A DNA stretch of 64,000 nt from Pseudo-nitzschia pungens (lineage: Eukaryota > Bacillariophyta > Bacillariophyceae > Bacillariales > Bacillariaceae). A model generated the notes under the pieces. The model ran no database searches. It saw only the letters and a program-made list of their open reading frames with translations, and was not told where the DNA came from. The position numbers and the translations under genes were made by a program. This document shows positions 62,305 to 64,000 of the stretch, piece by piece; position 1 is the first letter of the stretch, and each line of letters begins with the position of its first letter. The stretch is from contig CM074768.1 in assembly GCA_037355855.1 (NCBI GenBank), positions 1,488,001 through 1,552,000 on the forward strand, read 5' to 3'.

Positions 62305-62996
62305 TTGCCTGTACCCCGGCATCCTCCCCGACCCTCCCACCGTCCCCGCCGGCAAGCGCAACACTCCCACGTCTCCCCCCTCCCAACGCGCGACCTCAGC
62401 CCATCGGAACTCGCGTCGTGGGGGACCACTCTCCACCCCGCCGTCCACGGCGTCCTCCACAACACCCACGGTAAGCCCCACGCTAACATTTCGTTTCTCG
62501 GCAAAATTCGCCTCTGCCACATCGTCCCTTTCCTCCATGATTCCCCCTTCCTCTCCCGCTCCGATTGCGTCGCCTGGGCCCGCGCCTACCCTCCTGCCCG
62601 CCTCTACCGCACACTCCCCGACACCTACTTCCACCTCGACTCCTCTTCCATCCGCGGTTACCAGTCGTACACCAATTTCCGTTCCAAAACCACCCTCAAC
62701 ACTGACCGGATCCGACGCTCCTCAGCCGCCCTTCTCCACTGCCAGATGAACGTCCCCCGTCTCGTCCGCTACCTCGCAGGCCCGCACCTCGCGGTCCATC
62801 GAGATGTCCCCGCTATTATGCGCCGCCTTCGCCTGGGGGTGAGTGCCCCCATCCGCCGCGAGGTCTGCCGCATTTTCACTACGGGGGCCCCGCGCTTTTG
62901 CCGTGGCCGGTCCACCGACAGCAATTTCTGGACCTACTACCACTACGGCAACCATGCCTCGGCCGCAGAAGACCCATCCGAACTTATGAAAGTCCT
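62305..62996 (+). pseudogene. ORF2 N-terminal domain of C-rich retroelement copy 2, truncated by an LTR
   Basis: From DLSPSELASWG (about 62389) on, the protein closely follows copy 1: KPHANISFLGKIRLCHIVPFL, YFHLDSSSIRGYQSYTNFRSK, VPRLVRYLAGPHLAVHRDVP, YYHYGNHASA. No convincing ATG is visible; the frame may be entered by splicing from ORF1 or by a frameshift. The LTR at 62997 cuts it before the RT-like motifs, so in this copy the catalytic part lies beyond the window if it exists. Confidence 0.65.
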
Positions 62997-63315
62997 TGTT
63001 ACACTCTAAGGTAGAAATACGCGATAGGAGTATTTTAAAGATGAATTGTTATAAAAATTGTGTTATGAAAGAGAATGGTTGAATACTTTACGAGATGGGA
63101 ATGATTTCTTGAGTATGGGATGAATGATCGGTGAGTCATGGGAATCTTTGTTTGAATTGTATGTGTATTCGTGTACGTTGAATATTCAGTATATGTACGT
63201 TGAATATTCAGTATATGTACCCGAATATTATATATATTCTTGTATATTGGAGCACATGCGGGATTCAATAATCATTTAGAGCCTCTCGTAGGGGTACCTA
63301 CGTCAGCATGTAACA
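62997..63315 (-). repeat. 3' LTR of a minus-strand gag-only element
   Basis: Plus-strand ends TGTTACACTCTAAGG and CGTCAGCATGTAACA. It belongs to the same LTR group as 15269, 16383 and 35321. The internal sequence to its right matches the 3' end of element D in reverse. Confidence 0.88.
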
Positions 63316-64000
63316 TAGTTCCCCAATGATTAGGTGAAGTTTGCATGTGGTTCGATAGTATAGGTTCGGAGTTGAGTAGTATCGATGGAAAGAGATATGC
63401 TTGTTTGGAGAACCGGTTGAAGATGATATATGCCATTTGGAATATTTCGAAGATATATGGTAATGTAGATTGAAATGGGCTTGAAGAAGGTTCTTTGTAA
63501 TACTCAAAAAATCGAAGATTTGTTTCTTGTTCTTGAGAAGGGTCGGAAAGACATGGTAAAAATAGAAAAAGAGTCGAAGAAAATTCTTTTCCTCCCCCAA
63601 CTGTGATGTACCTCCCTGGGTAGTGGGGCTGATTTTGTAAATTAGGTTGATTTGAAATCGATTAATCGGTGTCGAAATCAGTTGCTCTTGGTAGGCATAA
63701 AAACACCTCCTGTTGTAATAGGAGTTTAAGGTAGGTGAAAAGCCGAGCTGCGTTGGATGTGTTGCTTGCCGTATCTGCGAGTGTATGTGTTCAAGCAGAG
63801 TGGGGACGCATTGTTAGTTGTTATTAGGTGAATTCTTGATATGTAAATTCAGGTGCGATTTGCCGGATACTTTGCCGGGCTTTCATTTTGGGTGTTATTT
63901 GCAGCAGTCTACTGGAGGTTCAAATTTTCGTAACTCCAGAGCACCTCTGTGGGTTTTGAATTTGGATTTTGTGGGACTGCTCTATTATTTTTTGGAGCTT
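63316..64000 (-). mobile_element. 3' internal part of a D-like gag-only element (runs off the window)
   Basis: Reverse complement of the 37200-37654 region of element D, with matching TTGCATGTGATT/GGTT, CCATGTCTTT and GGGGGAGGAAAAGAATTTTC (about 63583-63602) segments, and CCTCCTGTTGTAATAGGAG near 63707. No ORF of note. The gag would lie beyond the right edge. Confidence 0.82.

Larger units (their letters stand above)
58771..63009 (+). mobile_element. C-rich two-ORF retroelement, copy 2 (5' boundary uncertain)
   Basis: Composition changes abruptly near 58770 to GC-rich, then C-rich, DNA. A leader (to 59722), ORF1 with a CCCH finger (59723-62069) and the start of ORF2 (to 62996) follow. ORF2 is cut by the LTR at 62997; the last 13 bp listed belong to that LTR. 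Both ORFs are homologous to copy 1 but strongly diverged, so these are separate families or old copies. Confidence 0.7.

Noticed and set aside
1..64000. tRNA and rRNA genes
   Set aside because: None seen by eye; no cloverleaf with a GGTTCRANNCC T-arm was convincing. A covariance-model scan would be needed to exclude them.

Overview
The window reads as nuclear DNA of a eukaryotic microalga, most probably a diatom. The best evidence is the 1127-residue secreted M11 (gametolysin-type) metalloprotease at 53.6-57.0 kb, which carries a Cys-rich GDGMCC module and long Pro-Ser-Thr repeats of a kind common in diatom proteins, plus a Sec61-beta gene that appears to be split by a short intron. The species assignment is inference. 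Only three ordinary host genes are supportable (10921-11583, 12604-12900, 53623-57006). Almost everything else is transposable-element DNA, much of it nested.

Layout. 0-4.25 kb: two minus-strand Ty3/gypsy elements, one inserted into the other. 4.26-17.24 kb: a remnant DDE transposase, then a pair of inverted ~1.4-kb repeat blocks (4.4-5.86 and 15.04-17.24 kb, both with 150-bp tandem repeats) flanking about 9 kb that holds a 4.1-kb foldback element with identical arms, a hypothetical gene and Sec61-beta; the right block contains two solo LTRs with perfect 5-bp target duplications. 17.53-23.71 kb: a complete Ty3/gypsy element (TSD ACAAC) with a gag deletion and a nested foldback MITE. 23.7-30.4 kb: a degraded, extremely C-rich two-ORF retroelement (ORF1 with a CCCH-like finger, ORF2 with reverse-transcriptase-like motifs ending in VDDH), broken by a solo LTR and a DNA transposon. 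30.4-50.3 kb: a nest of Ty3/gypsy pieces (called B, C, D, E) with a nearly intact gypsy element of a second lineage (F, 41.0-46.8 kb). 50.3-51.8 kb: the end of an RT-associated ORF and its 3' tail. 51.8-58.8 kb: intergenic DNA, the metalloprotease and a small MITE. 59.1-63.0 kb: a second, better preserved copy of the C-rich two-ORF element, cut by the 3' LTR of a minus-strand gag-only element that runs off the window.

Four observations stand out. (1) In seven elements of two gypsy lineages, the bases abutting the 5' LTR, where a tRNA primer-binding site should be, form a perfect palindrome (CAGTAATTACTG, or TGATTTTAAAATCA in F). (2) gag and pol are in the same frame, separated by a single UGA, in all five elements where the junction can be read. 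(3) The C-rich two-ORF element looks like a poorly described retroelement class, with a possible intron linking ORF1 to ORF2. (4) Several foldback-type insertions are built from inverted arrays of short oligomers; two have a CAG target duplication.

All similarity statements come from reading the sequence by eye; no database search or alignment program was used.
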